Counted from the stretch's first letter, positions 25,745 to 33,955 are shown. The stretch: 64,000 nucleotides of DNA from Sphingopyxis fribergensis (GCF_000803645.1 NZ_CP009122.1:2394501-2458500), one strand, 5' to 3'. Translations and numbers: made by a program. The notes: generated from the letters alone by a model not told the origin.

Positions 25745-25972
25745 CTATGGGCTTACGGGGGAATCTTCGTCCTTGTCGGCGACTAGGATGATCGCGCCGA
25801 CGCCTACCAGCAGGCCGACAAGCCCGATGATCCAGCTTGAATTGCCCTCCAGTTCGTTTTGACCGTCCACAGCCGAGGCCGCGCGCGCGGTTGGAGCCGC
25901 CGATGCGACGACAGGCGCGACGATCAAAGAGGTCGCGGCAAAGGATATTGCGATTTTCCTGAATATGGCCAT
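25745..25972 (-). CDS. Small membrane protein with signal peptide and one C-terminal membrane segment
   Basis: 75 residues. Residues 1-25 look like a cleavable signal (SAAP), then a short polar linker and a second hydrophobic segment (SSWIIGLVGLLVGVGAIILVA) before an acidic tail DKDEDSPVSP. Proteins of this layout are common and unnamed in sphingomonads. Function unknown. Confidence 0.7.
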   Translation of the reverse strand: MAIFRKIAISFAATSLIVAPVVASAAPTARAASAVDGQNELEGNSSWIIGLVGLLVGVGAIILVADKDEDSPVSP

Positions 25973-26385
25973 GTCATTCTCCGTGACCGGGGGAAATTAC
26001 CCCGTCTTCCCAACAACGTGCGGCAGCATCCATCGATCCACCGACAACGGGGCCCGCGGCTTCGGTTCGACCGTGAATTGCCACGGGTTGGAGGATCGGA
26101 CGACAGATTGTCGACCGGCGCAAATCCCACCACCGCCTTGGCTTCGGCGCCCAAATGCATCGAACGTTCGCGAGCGACCGTCGCGAATTCCTCGGCGATC
26201 ATGCACAGATTGTCCTGTGCATAGGCGTAGCCGACGCCATAGCCCGCGCCGCACAATCCTTGGGCCGTGATATGGGGGATGCCGTAACTCGCGCAGACGA
26301 TCGTCGCGTCGTATCGCTCCTTCGCCTCCGCCGGCATGATGAACAGCACACCCGCAAGTGCCGCCGGCATCAGATATTGCGACAT
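25924..26385 (-). pseudogene. Remnant of a penicillin/homoserine-lactone acylase family gene
   Basis: The first ~92 residues, coded by about 26110-26385, match the N-terminal end of the alpha chain of Ntn-hydrolase acylases: signal peptide, then YDATIVCASYGIPHIT, GAGYGVGYAYAQDNLCMIAEEF and ARERSMHLGAEAKAVVGF, ending at NLSSD. A complete enzyme has ~700-800 residues including the catalytic Ser after a spacer peptide; none of that follows. The frame stays open to 25924 but the sequence turns into unrelated Arg/Pro-rich residues and runs into the next small gene. This is a truncated, non-functional copy. Confidence 0.8.
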
Positions 26386-26534
26386 CGATCCCCCTGTCGG
26401 CCCGCGGTCGCGTCCATTAATCTGACGAAGGGTAAGTTACTGACGGGAAGGCCGAAATCGAGTGCCGATTCGCGGCTGGGGGTATGGACCAAAGGCATGG
26501 GCCAGGACCGGTCGCACCAGCCGGAAACAGGTAA

Positions 26535-26560
26535 GCCCCGTCGCATTTCTGCGGCGGGGC
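26535..26560 (-). terminator. Strong hairpin downstream of the DUF1328 gene, possible terminator
   Basis: An 11-bp stem (26535-26545 with 26550-26560, one G-U pair) closes on a four-base loop. It lies about 108 bases after the DUF1328 stop and lacks a clear T-run, so termination is uncertain. The rest of 26386-26667 shows no gene I can support. Confidence 0.3.
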
Positions 26561-26667
26561 TCCCTAGGTTCCGTCCGAAGACAGGAACCAGATTCTACCT
26601 TCTCTTTCGATCGGATAGAAACGTGAAACGCGGCGGGCACCAAAAGGTTCCCGCTGCGTTCGATTTT

Positions 26668-26841
26668 TTAGGTGATTTTCTTCGCGGCGGCCGACCCGAG
26701 GACGAGGAACAGGACGACGAGCGCAAGGCCGACGAAGAACAGGATCTTGGCAATACCCGCCGCGGCGCCGGCGACGCCGCCAAAACCCAGAACAGCGGCA
26801 AGCAGCGCAATCACTGCAAAGATCAAAGCCCATTTGAACAT
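26668..26841 (-). CDS. DUF1328 (UPF0391) small membrane protein
   Basis: 57 residues beginning [20 protein letters not shown] and continuing [17 protein letters not shown], then [15 protein letters not shown]. This is the full DUF1328 family signature, with two short hydrophobic helices joined by a Gly/Ala turn. E. coli YtjA belongs to the family. Function is unknown, though members often sit among stress-induced envelope genes. A ribosome site is not obvious; the start is set by family length. Confidence 0.9.
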   Translation of the reverse strand: MFKWALIFAVIALLAAVLGFGGVAGAAAGIAKILFFVGLALVVLFLVLGSAAAKKIT

Positions 26842-27082
26842 CCGACGTCTCCTTCGATTACCCAGAGCAGGACGCGCAGCACCGGTTTCGCAAGCCAGCA
26901 GAAACAGGCTTTCGAAAGAAGAAACGACCGGCGGCCGCGCCTCAAGTCTCTGATTGATGTGTACGAAGGTGAAACGAGGAATGCGGAGGAAGGTTCCTGC
27001 CGTCGCTGCGCGTCCCGAACGATATGCTCTTGCCTATTCGGCTCACGGTGCGTTTATGCGGGCAACGATCGAGGGAGTTTTC

Positions 27083-27586
27083 ATGCATATATCGTCTTTG
27101 AACCGGCTGCTTGCGGCGGCCGCATTTGCCTGCCTTATTCCGGCTTCGGCCATCGCCCAACCGGGCGACGCGGCACCGACGCAGGGAACCGCCTGGCTCA
27201 ACAAACAGATGGCGGCGCTCGCCGAGCGCCACGGCGCCGACGGCTGGCGCGTGACGCCGAGCGGACTGCGCTGGCGCCGGATCGCGGGCGATGGCAGGGG
27301 CGCGCACCCCGGCCCGGCCGATAACGTCACCGTCCATTATGTCGGCACCTTTGCCGACGGCCGCGAGTTCGACAGTTCGGTTCGCCGCGGCGAACCGACG
27401 AGCTTCCCACTGAATCGCGTCATCGACGGCTGGCAGGAAGGCGTGCAGTTGATGGGCGTCGGCGACAAGGTCGAATTCGCGATTCCCTGGCAGATCGCCT
27501 ACGGCCCCGACGGCAAGGGTCCGATCCCCGGCGGCGCGACCTTGTTGTTCACGGTCGAGCTTTTGGGCGTCGAGCCGGCCGGTTAA
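27083..27586 (+). CDS. Secreted FKBP-type peptidyl-prolyl cis-trans isomerase
   Basis: 167 residues from ATG 27083 behind GAGGGAG. Residues 1-23 are a signal peptide ending AIAQ. The last ~100 residues form an FKBP domain: NVTVHYVGTFADGREFDSS, the conserved Trp in VIDGWQEGVQLM, IAYGPDGKGPIPGGATLLF and C-terminal VELL. It catalyses proline isomerisation in periplasmic protein folding. A short helical region precedes the domain, as in FkpA/Mip-like proteins but much shorter, so it is probably monomeric. Upstream in-frame ATGs lack ribosome sites. Confidence 0.93.
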   Translation: MHISSLNRLLAAAAFACLIPASAIAQPGDAAPTQGTAWLNKQMAALAERHGADGWRVTPSGLRWRRIAGDGRGAHPGPADNVTVHYVGTFADGREFDSSVRRGEPTSFPLNRVIDGWQEGVQLMGVGDKVEFAIPWQIAYGPDGKGPIPGGATLLFTVELLGVEPAG

Positions 27587-27601
27587 GTCGGCGCGGGCGC
27601 C

Positions 27602-28297
27602 TCAGGAGGCAGCCGCCTTCGCATAGGAGTGGACGTGCAGGCGCGGGAAGACCGCCTCGAGCGGCTTGGTGTCGGGCAGCACATAGACATATCCACCCTT
27701 CTTCTGGAAAAGCGGGCGGACGCTCTTGCTGTAGAATAGCGACGGGACGTTGATGCAGCCAAAGGTGATGCGGTTATCCTCGATGTCGGGCGAGAGCATC
27801 CGCTGGCGTCGGCGTTCCTTCCGGTTGCCCGTCGGGATCGGATGGAGCGCAACGGACGTGGCATAATCGACCCAGAGCACGCGTTGCTTTCCGGCTGCCA
27901 TCCCGAATTTGGCGAGGAAGCGTCCTGCGGGCGTCGTCCGCTCGGCGGGGCCGATCTCGGCGAGATTCTTCGAACCGATCCCGGGAGTGGCTTCATCGCC
28001 GACCGCGACGCCGATCAAAATCGGAACTTGGCCGAGCGATTTCCCTTGAGCGTCGAACAGCAGGAGCGACGCCGCCTGCTTGTCGACGATGATATAGGGC
28101 AAGGCGGCATTGTCTCCCGACGCAGCGACCCAATCGGCGACGCGCGTCGCGGCCTCCGATCGAACGGCTGCGTCTTTGGCTTCCGCTCCCTTTGCTTCCG
28201 CCGTCGCCAATTCGCGCGAAGGAGGCGGCTCTGCCGATCGCGCGGACACCGAAGCGGTCAACGCGAACCCTGCAAGCGCAAGACAGACTTTGATCAT
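27602..28297 (-). CDS. L,D-transpeptidase (YkuD) family protein
   Basis: 231 residues from ATG 28297 (a GTG at 28309 is possible). Residues 1-22 are a signal peptide. The YkuD core shows VPILIGVAVGDEATPGIG, RTTPAGRFLAKFG, the His in SVALHPIP and the catalytic Cys in RITFGCINVP. Typical enzymes have S-[HR]-G-C-[IVL]-R; here it is TFGCIN, so the residue before Gly and the Arg after are changed. It should form or cleave L,D-crosslinks in peptidoglycan or attach proteins to it. The stop lies 15 bases from that of the convergent FKBP gene. Confidence 0.85.
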   Translation of the reverse strand: MIKVCLALAGFALTASVSARSAEPPPSRELATAEAKGAEAKDAAVRSEAATRVADWVAASGDNAALPYIIVDKQAASLLLFDAQGKSLGQVPILIGVAVGDEATPGIGSKNLAEIGPAERTTPAGRFLAKFGMAAGKQRVLWVDYATSVALHPIPTGNRKERRRQRMLSPDIEDNRITFGCINVPSLFYSKSVRPLFQKKGGYVYVLPDTKPLEAVFPRLHVHSYAKAAAS

Positions 28298-28388
28298 AGG
28301 ATGATGCACTCGACTGAAACGGTCGCCGTCGCCCGAAAGCGACGGCGATATAAATCACGGTTGATCAGCGCTTGCCGTCAAAGCGACC

Positions 28389-28688
28389 TCAGTTGCGCGG
28401 CCGCTTCTGCTGCGCCTGCATCCGCTGCTCGATGCCATCGACCCGGCCGGTGAGCTGATCGAGACGCTGACCATTATTCTGCGCCTGCCCCGATGCGGCC
28501 TGCGCTTCGGTCAAGGCCTGTTTCGCCGTGGCGTCGGTGGCCTGCAATTGCTGTTCGAGCGCATCGACCCGCTGGCTCACCACCGCGACCTGCTCGCGCA
28601 CGAAGCCCTTGGTGGCACAGCCGCCCAAAGCCAGCGAGCCGACCAAAATCACCACCGCGGGTGCCAGTTTCTTGACAGATGGGGACAT
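28389..28688 (-). CDS. Small coiled-coil lipoprotein
   Basis: 99 residues from ATG 28688 behind AGGAG. Lipobox LGGC is followed by ATKGFVREQV, then ~60 residues with heptad hydrophobics (VVSQRVDALEQQLQ, GQRLDQLTGRVDGIEQR), so it likely forms an Lpp-like coiled coil anchored in the outer membrane. The ATKGFVREQV start is also found before OmpA-type domains in sphingomonads, but here no OmpA domain follows. Probably an envelope spacer or trimer; exact role unknown. Confidence 0.85.
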   Translation of the reverse strand: MSPSVKKLAPAVVILVGSLALGGCATKGFVREQVAVVSQRVDALEQQLQATDATAKQALTEAQAASGQAQNNGQRLDQLTGRVDGIEQRMQAQQKRPRN

Positions 28689-28900
28689 CGAAATTCTCCT
28701 ATTCGCTAATGCCCCCCTCGCGATCGGTCCAAGCCGAGCGCCGCCGCGCGAACAATGCGATTCTGTCCGGCTGTGCATCGGTTCGGGTGGATGGATGTGG
28801 ATGGATAACGCCGGCATGTTGCGGCAAGTTCCGGGGCTCAGCGCGCGCTCGCGCGGCCAATCGAACTCGCCGGTTCGCGCATATCGATGTCGGGTTTTGG

Positions 28901-28974
28901 TGGAGCGGGTAGCGGGAATCGAACCCGCCTAGCTAGCTTGGAAGGCTAGAGCATTACCACTATGCTATACCCGC
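28901..28974 (-). tRNA. tRNA-Gly (anticodon UCC)
   Basis: Read on the minus strand, the 7-bp acceptor GCGGGTA/TACCCGC closes correctly, with D-loop AGTGGTAA, anticodon loop CTTCCAA giving UCC, T-loop GGTTCGATTCC and an encoded CCA end (28901-28903). Confidence 0.96.
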
Positions 28975-29032
28975 ATCTCCAAGGTCGGCGGCGATTGCCA
29001 TTTTGCCCGCCCGCAGTCAAGCGACTCATTGA

Positions 29033-29047
29033 GAACATTTTGGCAAC
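29033..29047 (+). promoter_or_regulatory. Possible SOS box (LexA site) before dinB
   Basis: GAAC at 29033-29036, seven bases, then CAAC at 29044-29047. The alphaproteobacterial LexA site is GAAC-N7-GAAC (or its complement), so there is one mismatch. It lies 16 bases before the dinB start codon. Confidence 0.45.
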
Positions 29048-29063
29048 ATGCTAAAGCGGTGCC

Positions 29064-30194
29064 GTGCAGGACGGCGAAGACCATAGCCCCGAGGACGCTG
29101 CGGACATTCCGGTCCGCAAGATCATCCACGTCGACATGGATGCCTTTTACGCGTCGGTCGAACAGCGCGACGACCCATCATTGCGCGGCAAACCCGTCGC
29201 GGTTGGAGGATCGTCGCGGCGCGGCGTCGTCGCGGCGGCAAGCTATGAGGCGCGCAAATTCGGGGTCCGCTCGGCGATGCCCAGCATCACCGCGAAGCGC
29301 CAGTGCCCCGACCTGATCTTCGTGCCGCCGCGCTTCGACGCCTATCGCGAGGTGTCGCACCAGATCCGCGCCATCTTCCACGATTATGCCGACGAGGTCG
29401 AGCCGCTGTCGCTCGACGAGGCCTATCTCGACGTCAGCGCCGACAAGGCCGGGCTGGGCAGCGCGACCGCGACCGCGAAACTGATCCGCCGCCGCATCCG
29501 CGACGAAACCGGCCTCACCGCCTCGGCCGGCGTGTCGTACAACAAGTTCATCGCGAAACTCGCGTCGGACCAAAACAAGCCCGACGGCCTTACCGTCATT
29601 CCGCCGGGCCGCGGCGCGGCGTTCGTCCAGACGCTGTCGATCCGCCGCTTTCACGGGATCGGCCCGGTCACGTCGGCGAAGATGGAGGGGCTCGGTGTCT
29701 TTTCGGGCGCAGATCTTGCGGAAAAAGACCCGATGTGGCTCGCCGAAAATTTCGGCAATAGCGCCGAATGGCTCTATAATCTCGCCCGCGGGATCGACCA
29801 TCGCCGCGTCAAGTCGAACCGGCCGCTAAAATCCTTGGGCGGCGAGCGCACCTTCTTCAACGACCTGATCACCGACACCGAAATCCGCGAGGCCCTCGCG
29901 CATGTCTGTACCGTCGTGTGGGACCGCGCGGCCAAGAAAGGCGCGCGCGGTCGCACCGTGACACTGAAGCTGCGCTACGCCGATTTCCGGACGATCACGC
30001 GCGCCAAGTCGGTCGGGGCACCGATCCTCGACGGCAATTCGCTGCTCGCCACGGGCGAAGCGATCCTTGCCCCGCTGCTGCCGACCGAACAGGGCATCCG
30101 CCTGCTTGGCATCACGCTGAGCAAATTCGAGGGGGAAGAAGATGACGAGGAAGACGGAACCACGACGCCCGCCGACCTGCTCAGCCTTATCTGA
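29064..30194 (+). CDS. dinB: DNA polymerase IV (Y-family translesion polymerase)
   Basis: 376 residues from a GTG start. The enzyme copies past damaged bases at low fidelity. Palm motifs are IIHVDMDAFYASVE near residue 20 and LSLDEAYLDVSADKAG near 115, holding the metal-binding Asp and Glu residues; the helix-hairpin-helix (RRFHGIGPVTSAKMEGLG) and little-finger domain (KSLGGERTFFNDL) follow. The C-terminus ends ADLLSLI, similar to the QL[SD]LF clamp-binding peptide. A LexA-like site lies just upstream. Its last eight bases overlap the convergent gene. Confidence 0.95.
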   Translation: MQDGEDHSPEDAADIPVRKIIHVDMDAFYASVEQRDDPSLRGKPVAVGGSSRRGVVAAASYEARKFGVRSAMPSITAKRQCPDLIFVPPRFDAYREVSHQIRAIFHDYADEVEPLSLDEAYLDVSADKAGLGSATATAKLIRRRIRDETGLTASAGVSYNKFIAKLASDQNKPDGLTVIPPGRGAAFVQTLSIRRFHGIGPVTSAKMEGLGVFSGADLAEKDPMWLAENFGNSAEWLYNLARGIDHRRVKSNRPLKSLGGERTFFNDLITDTEIREALAHVCTVVWDRAAKKGARGRTVTLKLRYADFRTITRAKSVGAPILDGNSLLATGEAILAPLLPTEQGIRLLGITLSKFEGEEDDEEDGTTTPADLLSLI

Positions 30195-30645
30195 CTGCAA
30201 GCCCCGGCGCATGGCGCCGGATCGCCGCCTGCATCTTGGGCGATAGCGTCTTGAAATCGCAGCGGATCAGCGGTTCGTCCGAAACCTGGATTTCCTCGCG
30301 AAAAGGCGATCCAACACGGTACAGCGCACGGTCGGCACCCTGCGATTTGACGCGGAAATAACCCGCACCGTCATAATCGCCGAACTGCATTTGCGTGAAA
30401 CCGCCCTCGACCGTCCGCGTCTGGGTGATCGGCCGCAACTCGGCCGCGGGCCCCAGATTGCCGGTCGGTCCGTAATAATAGAGCGATCCCCAACGCGTCC
30501 CGTCAAAGACATAGCCATAGCGCACGGTCGCGCATTTCTGATTGTCGTTGGTCCACAACCCTTTGCCGATCGGCATGCTGATCGTCTGTGCCGCCGCCGG
30601 CACGCTGCTCGCGATCGCGGCGAGCGCCAAAATCCATACGCGCAT
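30187..30645 (-). CDS. Secreted protein of unknown function
   Basis: 152 residues from ATG 30645 behind a GGGGGGA site. Residues 1-20 are a signal peptide (AAAQ). The mature part is rich in aromatic and Gly residues (YGYVFDGTRWGSLYYYGPTG, FGDYDGAGYFRVKSQG), suggesting a beta fold, with two Cys (KCATV, IRCDF) that may form a disulfide. No family recognised. Its 3' end overlaps the convergent dinB end by eight bases. Confidence 0.78.
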   Translation of the reverse strand: MRVWILALAAIASSVPAAAQTISMPIGKGLWTNDNQKCATVRYGYVFDGTRWGSLYYYGPTGNLGPAAELRPITQTRTVEGGFTQMQFGDYDGAGYFRVKSQGADRALYRVGSPFREEIQVSDEPLIRCDFKTLSPKMQAAIRRHAPGLAVR

Positions 30646-30702
30646 AGATCCCCCCACTTCTGCCGAAAGATGACGTCATGGTGGAGGAATTGGGCGAGGC
30701 GA

Positions 30703-32298
30703 TCAACCCGCGTTGGCGAACACGCGTTCCTTGGTCGCGGTGAAGCGGATCGCGGGGTGGCGCTGCGTCACATAGCCGACTTCCCAGGCATCCTTCGCCA
30801 TGAACACCGGCGCGCCGTCGCGATCGGTGGCGCTGGCGCCGCGGTGGTCCGCCTGAAACGCTTTCAGCGCCGCGGCATCGTCGCTCGCGATCCAGCGCGC
30901 GGTGTCCCACGGCGACTGCTCGAGCTTCGCCTCGACCTTATATTCGGCATCGAGGCGACTGATGAGCACTTCGAGCTGGAGCTGGCCGACGACGCCGACG
31001 ATCATGTTCGACCCGATCTCGGGGTAAAAGACCTGGATGATCCCCTCCTCCGCCATATCGTCGAGCGCCTTGCGAAGCTGCTTGGTCTTCGTCGGATCGA
31101 CGAGCGCGACGCGGCGCAGCAGTTCGGGCGCGAAGTTCGGCAGCCCGGTGATCGTGATGTCGGTCCGCTCGGACAGCGTATCGCCGACGCGCAGCGTGCC
31201 GTGGTTCGGAATGCCGATGATATCGCCCGGATAGGCCTCTTCGGCCATCTCGCGGTCCTGCGCGAGGAACAGCATCGGGCGGCTGATCGCGATCGCCTTG
31301 CCCGTCCCGCCCTGCATCAGACGCATCCCGCGCTCGAACTTGCCCGAGCAGAGGCGCATGAAGGCAATACGGTCGCGGTGCGCGGGGTTCATGTTCGCCT
31401 GCACCTTGAACACAAATCCGGTCACGGCATCGTCGCCGGGCTGCACCGGCGCGGGTTCGGCGGGCTGCGGCTGCGGCCCCGGTGCGTGGTTGGCGAGCGC
31501 ATCGAGCAGATCGACGACGCCGAATTCCTTCAGCGCCGATCCGAAATAGACCGGCGTCAGGTCGCCGTTGCGATAGGCGGCAGCGTCAAACTCCGCATAG
31601 CAGGCCGATGCCAGCTCGGTTTCTTCCTTGAGCAAGGCCAGCGCGCGCTCCGAAAGCTCCGCAGCCAGCGCCGGGTCGTCGAGCCCCGCGACTTTCGCGC
31701 GGTGGCCTTCGTACATCCGCGAGGCATCGCCACCCGACTTCATGATCGCCGGATCGACGAGGTCGTAAATCCCTTCGAACTGCCCGCCCATGCCCGCGGG
31801 CCAGTTCATCGGGCAGACGTCGAGCGCAAGCCGGTCCGCGACCTCGTCGAGCAACTCGAATGGCGGCAGCCCCTCGCGGTCGACCTTGTTGATGAAGGTG
31901 ATGATCGGCACCGAGCGCAGGCGGCAGACCTCGAACAGCTTGAGCGTCTGCGGCTCGATCCCCTTCGCAGCGTCGATGACCATCACCGCGCTGTCGACGG
32001 CCGTGAGGGTACGATAGGTATCCTCGCTGAAATCCTCGTGCCCCGGCGTGTCGAGCAAGTTGAAGACGAGCCCCTCATGCTCGAAGGTCATCACCGACGA
32101 GGTGACCGAAATCCCGCGCTGCTGTTCGATCTTCATCCAGTCGGAGCGCGCGCGCCGCGCCTGCCCACGCGCTTTGACCTCGCCCGCGATATGGATCGCG
32201 CCGCCGGCGACGAGCAATTTCTCGGTCAGCGTCGTTTTACCCGCGTCGGGATGCGAGATGATGGCAAAGGTACGGCGGTCGGGGTGCGTCTGGGACAT
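30703..32298 (-). CDS. prfC: Peptide chain release factor 3
   Basis: 531 residues from ATG 32298. RF3 is a translational GTPase that removes RF1/RF2 from the ribosome after peptide release. GTPase motifs: G1 SHPDAGKTTL, G2 RGISVTSS, G3 DTPGHEDF, G4 INKVDRE. The 531-residue length and the C-terminal domain (VVGQLQLEVL, followed by PWDTARWI) match RF3 rather than EF-G or EF-4. The frame is open to 33033, but that part lies antisense to the divergent gene. The C-terminus reads RVFANAG. Confidence 0.96.
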   Translation of the reverse strand: MSQTHPDRRTFAIISHPDAGKTTLTEKLLVAGGAIHIAGEVKARGQARRARSDWMKIEQQRGISVTSSVMTFEHEGLVFNLLDTPGHEDFSEDTYRTLTAVDSAVMVIDAAKGIEPQTLKLFEVCRLRSVPIITFINKVDREGLPPFELLDEVADRLALDVCPMNWPAGMGGQFEGIYDLVDPAIMKSGGDASRMYEGHRAKVAGLDDPALAAELSERALALLKEETELASACYAEFDAAAYRNGDLTPVYFGSALKEFGVVDLLDALANHAPGPQPQPAEPAPVQPGDDAVTGFVFKVQANMNPAHRDRIAFMRLCSGKFERGMRLMQGGTGKAIAISRPMLFLAQDREMAEEAYPGDIIGIPNHGTLRVGDTLSERTDITITGLPNFAPELLRRVALVDPTKTKQLRKALDDMAEEGIIQVFYPEIGSNMIVGVVGQLQLEVLISRLDAEYKVEAKLEQSPWDTARWIASDDAAALKAFQADHRGASATDRDGAPVFMAKDAWEVGYVTQRHPAIRFTATKERVFANAG

Positions 32299-32376
32299 GG
32301 CGCGGGCGCCTAGCAGGTGGGGCGACATGTGGAAAGGGGCTGGCGTCCCCACCCCCGCCGCCGCATGATCGGCGCC

Positions 32377-33027
32377 ATGCGCACCCTGCTCCCCATAGCC
32401 GCAATGGCCGCCGCCCTGATCGCCGCGCCTGCCGCGGCGCAGGACTCGCCCTTCGTTGGCGAATATAGCCTCGCCGAAGGGCCCGACGTCGGCGGCGGGC
32501 TGCTGATCCGGAACGACGGCCGCTTTCAATATATGTTGGCGGCGGGGGCGCTCGATGAACGCGCCGAGGGCCGGTGGGAGATGCGCGGTGACATGGCCTG
32601 CCTGACTACCGATCCCAAGCCGGTGCCGCCCGCGATGGAGAAGGGTGCGCTGCTCGAGGTCGAGGGCAGCGTCCCGACCCTGCTCGTTACCTGGCCGGGC
32701 GGCAAAGGCATCCCCGGGGTCGATTTCACGATCGGCTTCGACAGCGGCGATCCCGCTGAGGATTACACCCAGGTTTACGGCTGGACGATGCCCGAAGACG
32801 ACCAGCGCATCCCGCGCTGGATCGAGGTGCGCGAGCCGATCTACGGCATCACCGCGCCGCGATTTGACCTCACCGAAGCCGACGGCGGCAAGCTCCGAGT
32901 CACCATCATCCCCAACGATATCGGCGTGGTGAATTTCGAGGGCGCCTGCGTAGAGAAGACCGAGCGCGGCGTCACCCTCCACCGCGCCGAGGGTGACATG
33001 CGGTTCGTGCGGCTGGGCGACCCCTAA
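32377..33027 (+). CDS. Secreted protein of unknown function
   Basis: 216 residues from ATG 32377 (an ATG at 32365 is also in frame). Residues 1-21 are a signal peptide ending AAAQ. The mature protein begins DSPFVGEYSLAEGPDVGGGLLI and continues with a pattern (GRFQYMLAAGALDERAEGRWE) common to small beta-barrel lipocalin-like proteins of sphingomonads. A Cys in DMACLTTD and one in EGACVEK may pair. Function unknown. It is divergent from prfC with 78 bases between starts. Confidence 0.82.
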   Translation: MRTLLPIAAMAAALIAAPAAAQDSPFVGEYSLAEGPDVGGGLLIRNDGRFQYMLAAGALDERAEGRWEMRGDMACLTTDPKPVPPAMEKGALLEVEGSVPTLLVTWPGGKGIPGVDFTIGFDSGDPAEDYTQVYGWTMPEDDQRIPRWIEVREPIYGITAPRFDLTEADGGKLRVTIIPNDIGVVNFEGACVEKTERGVTLHRAEGDMRFVRLGDP

Positions 33028-33257
33028 AGCCACAAAAGTCCCGCACGCGCGCGCCGACTTTGTATCCCTTGTGGCCCCTTCGACACGCTCAGGACAGGCT
33101 TAAGGCGACAAAATATACGCATGCACACGCTAAAACTGTCTCCTTTGTCGTTTTAGGATCTGGTTGCAGAAGCCGAAGATTTCAAAGACCGAATCCGACG
33201 CTGGCATGGCGCGGCAATGTAGGACAGCGGTTTTTTGGGTCGGCCGATGTCGGTTTT

Positions 33258-33274
33258 GGGGTGGGAAGCGGACT
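33258..33274 (+). repeat. Direct repeat, left copy, before the Imm53 gene
   Basis: The 17-base string GGGGTGGGAAGCGGACT is identical to the copy at 33660-33676. The pair brackets the Imm53-like gene. The surrounding 33.03-33.31 kb holds no gene I can support; it also contains a half copy of the CTTCGACA intergenic repeat near 33072. Confidence 0.75.
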
Positions 33275-33314
33275 TTCGCTTTCCAACTCTCCATCATTCA
33301 AATAGCCTCGTCCA

Positions 33315-33611
33315 ATGGACGTCTTAGATTGGTTCGCTCGCTGGTATGAAGCCCAATGCGATGGAGATTGGGAGCATGGCTTCGGTCCTCAGATAGACAC
33401 CATCGACAATCCCGGCTGGTCGATCAAAATCGCGCTAGAAGGAACAGATTGCGACGGCCGCACTCTCGATAGGATTTCCCATAATTATGAACATGATACC
33501 GATTGGTGGGCGTGTTGGACTGAAACGAATGTCTTTCACGGCGTTGGCGGGCCGTTACATCTTCGCTCCTTGCTCGAAACTTTTCGAGATTGGGCGACGA
33601 ACGTCCACTAA
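33315..33611 (+). CDS. Imm53 family immunity protein (orphan)
   Basis: 98 residues. The pattern DWFARWYEAQCDGDWEHGFG, then TIDNPGWSIKIALEGTDCDGR, and the acidic Trp-rich middle match the Imm53 family of polymorphic-toxin immunity proteins. Such proteins bind and block a cognate toxin from contact-dependent or secreted toxin systems. No toxin or secretion gene is beside it, so it may be an orphan that protects against neighbours' toxins. Codon use is less G/C-biased than in flanking genes (AAT, TAT, GAT are frequent), and 17-base direct repeats flank it, both signs of recent transfer. Confidence 0.82.
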   Translation: MDVLDWFARWYEAQCDGDWEHGFGPQIDTIDNPGWSIKIALEGTDCDGRTLDRISHNYEHDTDWWACWTETNVFHGVGGPLHLRSLLETFRDWATNVH

Positions 33612-33659
33612 CGGTCGCTTTCTGCCATCGTGTCCCGAATAGCGCCGAACGGCGAAAAC

Positions 33660-33676
33660 GGGGTGGGAAGCGGACT
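33660..33676 (+). repeat. Direct repeat, right copy, after the Imm53 gene
   Basis: Identical 17-base copy of 33258-33274, 402 bases apart start to start. Confidence 0.75.
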
Positions 33677-33682
33677 GAGGTG

Positions 33683-33955
33683 TTATGCAGCGGGATCTTC
33701 GAAGCAGATTTCGACGCCCAGCAGCTTTCCGGTCTCGCGCGAAACTCTGGCGGCCGTGAGCACAACAGCATCAGCAGGAGTGGCACCTGCCAAATAAAGC
33801 TGGAAAGTCGCGACGTCGTCCTCGACGATCGTGCCTAGAGTGAGGTTTGGGTCGTTCTGATATAGGTCGAAGCTCTTCTGCACGCCTTCAAGAGCCTTGC
33901 GAGTTGCCTCGCGCGCGACGGGCTCCAACTCGTTGATGGTAAATCTTTTCGCCAC
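33683..33955 (-). CDS. Small protein of unknown function beside the Imm53 gene
   Basis: About 90 residues from GTG 33955 (MAKRFTINELEPVAREATRKALEG...), rich in helices early and with strands later (TFQLYLAGATPADAVVLTAARV). No signal peptide. The frame is open upstream to 34066 but that part (RYRPIADIVERP) matches a peptide seen in many spurious intergenic ORFs of alphaproteobacteria, so I leave it out. It faces the Imm53 gene tail to tail. It could be an accessory or second immunity gene; no family recognised. Confidence 0.55.
   Translation of the reverse strand: MAKRFTINELEPVAREATRKALEGVQKSFDLYQNDPNLTLGTIVEDDVATFQLYLAGATPADAVVLTAARVSRETGKLLGVEICFEDPAA

Noticed and set aside
26437..26643. 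68-residue minus-strand frame in the gap between the acylase remnant and DUF1328
   Set aside because: No ribosome site, no family features and it spans a strong hairpin; probably not coding.
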